A program made the position numbers and the translations under genes. Below are positions 5,839 to 6,845 of a DNA stretch of 6,845 bases, one piece after another. Below the pieces are notes generated by a model. The model saw only the letters and a program-made list of their open reading frames with translations, ran no database searches and was not told the DNA's origin. The stretch spans positions 1 through 6,845 of the forward strand of contig JAJXYI010000473.1 of assembly GCA_021780625.1 (NCBI GenBank), in the 5' to 3' direction. How positions within the stretch are numbered: the first letter of the stretch is position 1; the number at the start of each line of letters is the position of its first letter. The stretch comes from a bacterium. Lineage in GTDB: Bacteria > Verrucomicrobiota > Verrucomicrobiae > Opitutales > Opitutaceae.

Positions 5839-6453
5839 ATGTCCTATTCCAGCCAGCACCTGACTGAGACCGCGGCGATCGCGGCGCGAATTGATCCTGC
5901 CGACTGCGAAGCGTGTGTCGCGGAACTGCGAGCGGTGCGCGAGCGCGGCGGGCGGCTGTTCATCTTGGGCGTTGGTGGGAGCGCGGCGAATGCCAGCCAT
6001 GCGGTGAACGATTTTCGCAAGATCGCGGGCATCGAGTGTTATGCGCCGACCGACAACGTCTCCGAGCTCACCGCACGGACCAACGACGAGGGCTGGGCGA
6101 CGGTGTTCGCCGCCTGGCTCGTGACCAGCCGCCTCTCGGCGCGCGACGCGTTGCTCGTCTTCTCGGTGGGCGGAGGGAGTCTGGAGAAGAACATCTCCGC
6201 GAATCTGGTGCATGCCGTGCAGCTCGCGAAAAAGGTCGGTGCGCGGGTGATCGCGGTCGTCGGCAAGGATGGCGGCTACGCCGGCGCGATGGCCGACGCG
6301 CGGGTGATCGTCCCTGTGGTCAACCCGGAGAACATCACCCCCCACACCGAGGCGTTCCAGGCGGTATTGTGGCACCTGTTTTTCTCGCATCCGGACCTGA
6401 AGTTGAACGCGACCAAGTGGGAATCGGTGGGTGCGACGCCTGCCGGGGCCTGA
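5839..6453 (+). CDS. gmhA: SIS-domain sugar isomerase, GmhA-like (sedoheptulose 7-phosphate isomerase)
   Basis: A 204-residue SIS-domain protein close to GmhA in length. The phosphate-binding glycine-serine loop is ILGVGGSAANASHAVNDF (42-59). TDNVSELTARTNDEGW (71-86) follows, then the second SIS signature FSVGGGSLEKN (108-118), VVGKDGG (140-146) and a C-terminal block with E171 and H179. GmhA converts sedoheptulose 7-phosphate to D-glycero-D-manno-heptose 7-phosphate, the first committed step of the route completed by the neighbouring kinase, phosphatase and nucleotidyltransferase. Aligning from memory with E. coli GmhA, its catalytic E65 corresponds to D58 here, while H180 corresponds to H179. 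The VGGGSLEKN form marks a subgroup distinct from E. coli GmhA. Another phosphosugar isomerase role is possible, but the neighbours favour heptose. Confidence 0.85.
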   Translation: MSYSSQHLTETAAIAARIDPADCEACVAELRAVRERGGRLFILGVGGSAANASHAVNDFRKIAGIECYAPTDNVSELTARTNDEGWATVFAAWLVTSRLSARDALLVFSVGGGSLEKNISANLVHAVQLAKKVGARVIAVVGKDGGYAGAMADARVIVPVVNPENITPHTEAFQAVLWHLFFSHPDLKLNATKWESVGATPAGA

Positions 6454-6459
6454 AGCGCA

Positions 6460-6497
6460 TCCCGGCGAAGGCCTGTGCCCGGTGGCGTTCGCCGGGA
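6460..6497 (+). terminator. Possible hairpin terminator after gmhA
   Basis: TCCCGGCGAA (6460-6469) and TTCGCCGGGA (6488-6497) form a perfect 10-bp stem around an 18-nt loop, beginning 7 bp after the gmhA stop. It is followed by CTCTTCCTC, which is pyrimidine-rich but not a clean U-run, so it is a weak intrinsic terminator at best. Its place between the isomerase and an apparently unrelated exported hydrolase fits an operon boundary. Confidence 0.4.
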
Positions 6498-6524
6498 CTC
6501 TTCCTCAAACCGCGCGATCCGGAA

Positions 6525-6845
6525 ATGAGACACTCACGACTGCTTCCCCTGGTCGCTTCGGTGCTGGCGTTTGCCGCCTGCGTGCCGACTGGGTCCGCCC
6601 GGACGAAAATCGTCGGGTACTGGCCGAGTTGGACGGGCGACCCTGCGACGATCGAATACCGCTGCCTGACGCACGTGATGTACGCCTTCGCCTTGCCGGA
6701 GGACCGGGGCGACGGAACGCTGCGCCCGCTTCGGAATCCGGAGGTGCTGGACCGCATTATAGCAGCCGCCCATGCGCGGGGAGTTCATGTCCTGCTGTCG
6801 GTCGGCGGCTGGCAGGATGGCAGGAATCCAGGATTCGACCGGCTG
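6525..6845 (+). CDS. GH18 chitinase-like exported glycosidase, N-terminal part
   Basis: The frame from ATG 6525 is open to the window edge (107 residues seen). A signal sequence is clear: basic MRHSR, a hydrophobic core to about residue 18, then LAFAAC (14-19), an imperfect lipobox with Phe at -3; type I cleavage after about residue 25 is the alternative. The mature part starts with KIVGYWPSW (28-36) and continues with LTHVMYAFA (48-56) and VHVLLSVGGW (87-96). These are the first strands and the SxGG motif of the glycoside hydrolase family 18 barrel. The catalytic DxxDxDxE strand lies beyond the window, so activity cannot be judged. The substrate would be chitin, chito-oligosaccharide or another GlcNAc polymer. 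It follows gmhA by 71 bp with a hairpin between, so it is probably a separate unit. Confidence 0.85.
   Translation, partial: MRHSRLLPLVASVLAFAACVPTGSARTKIVGYWPSWTGDPATIEYRCLTHVMYAFALPEDRGDGTLRPLRNPEVLDRIIAAAHARGVHVLLSVGGWQDGRNPGFDRL

Overview
The window is a high-GC bacterial segment made of tightly packed genes and two lower-GC, repeat-filled intergenic stretches (about 87-424 and 4281-4590). Gene content points to a Gram-negative bacterium: a phosphoheptose pathway, a GtrA-type membrane protein, and a probable lipoprotein or secreted glycosidase. The intergenic repeats (ACCACGGAGACGCAGAGG-type and AACAGAAGG/AACGAAGG-type) and the lack of Shine-Dalgarno motifs recall Verrucomicrobia, especially Opitutaceae. 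That placement rests on recollection of such genomes and is tentative.

Layout. Positions 1-86 may hold the tail of an unidentified gene. An inverted-repeat block follows (87-424). A minus-strand operon then reads, in transcription order, GtrA-like membrane protein (2228-1812), GmhB-like HAD phosphatase (1815-1252, ATGA overlap) and a small transaldolase (1159-440). Only 12 bp separates the GtrA start from a divergent plus-strand operon: a Gfo/Idh/MocA oxidoreductase (2241-3269) and an HddA-type GHMP sugar kinase (3294-4280). Then come 13 perfect copies of a 7-bp repeat (4286-4376) and a second inverted-repeat block (4396-4565). After these lie an HddC-type nucleotidyltransferase (4591-5337), a YciA-type acyl-CoA thioesterase (5393-5785), a GmhA-like SIS isomerase (5839-6453) and the start of a GH18 chitinase-like exported protein (6525 to the window edge).

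How the genes fit together. GmhA, HddA, GmhB and HddC are the four activities of the known GDP-D-glycero-alpha-D-manno-heptose route: sedoheptulose 7-phosphate to heptose 7-phosphate, then 1,7-bisphosphate, then 1-phosphate, then GDP-heptose. All four are here. The adjacent transaldolase could supply or balance the sedoheptulose 7-phosphate precursor. The oxidoreductase could modify a sugar, and the GtrA protein could act in membrane-lipid-linked glycan assembly. No heptosyltransferase is visible, so the final glycan is unknown. The thioesterase and the glycosidase have no evident place in the pathway.
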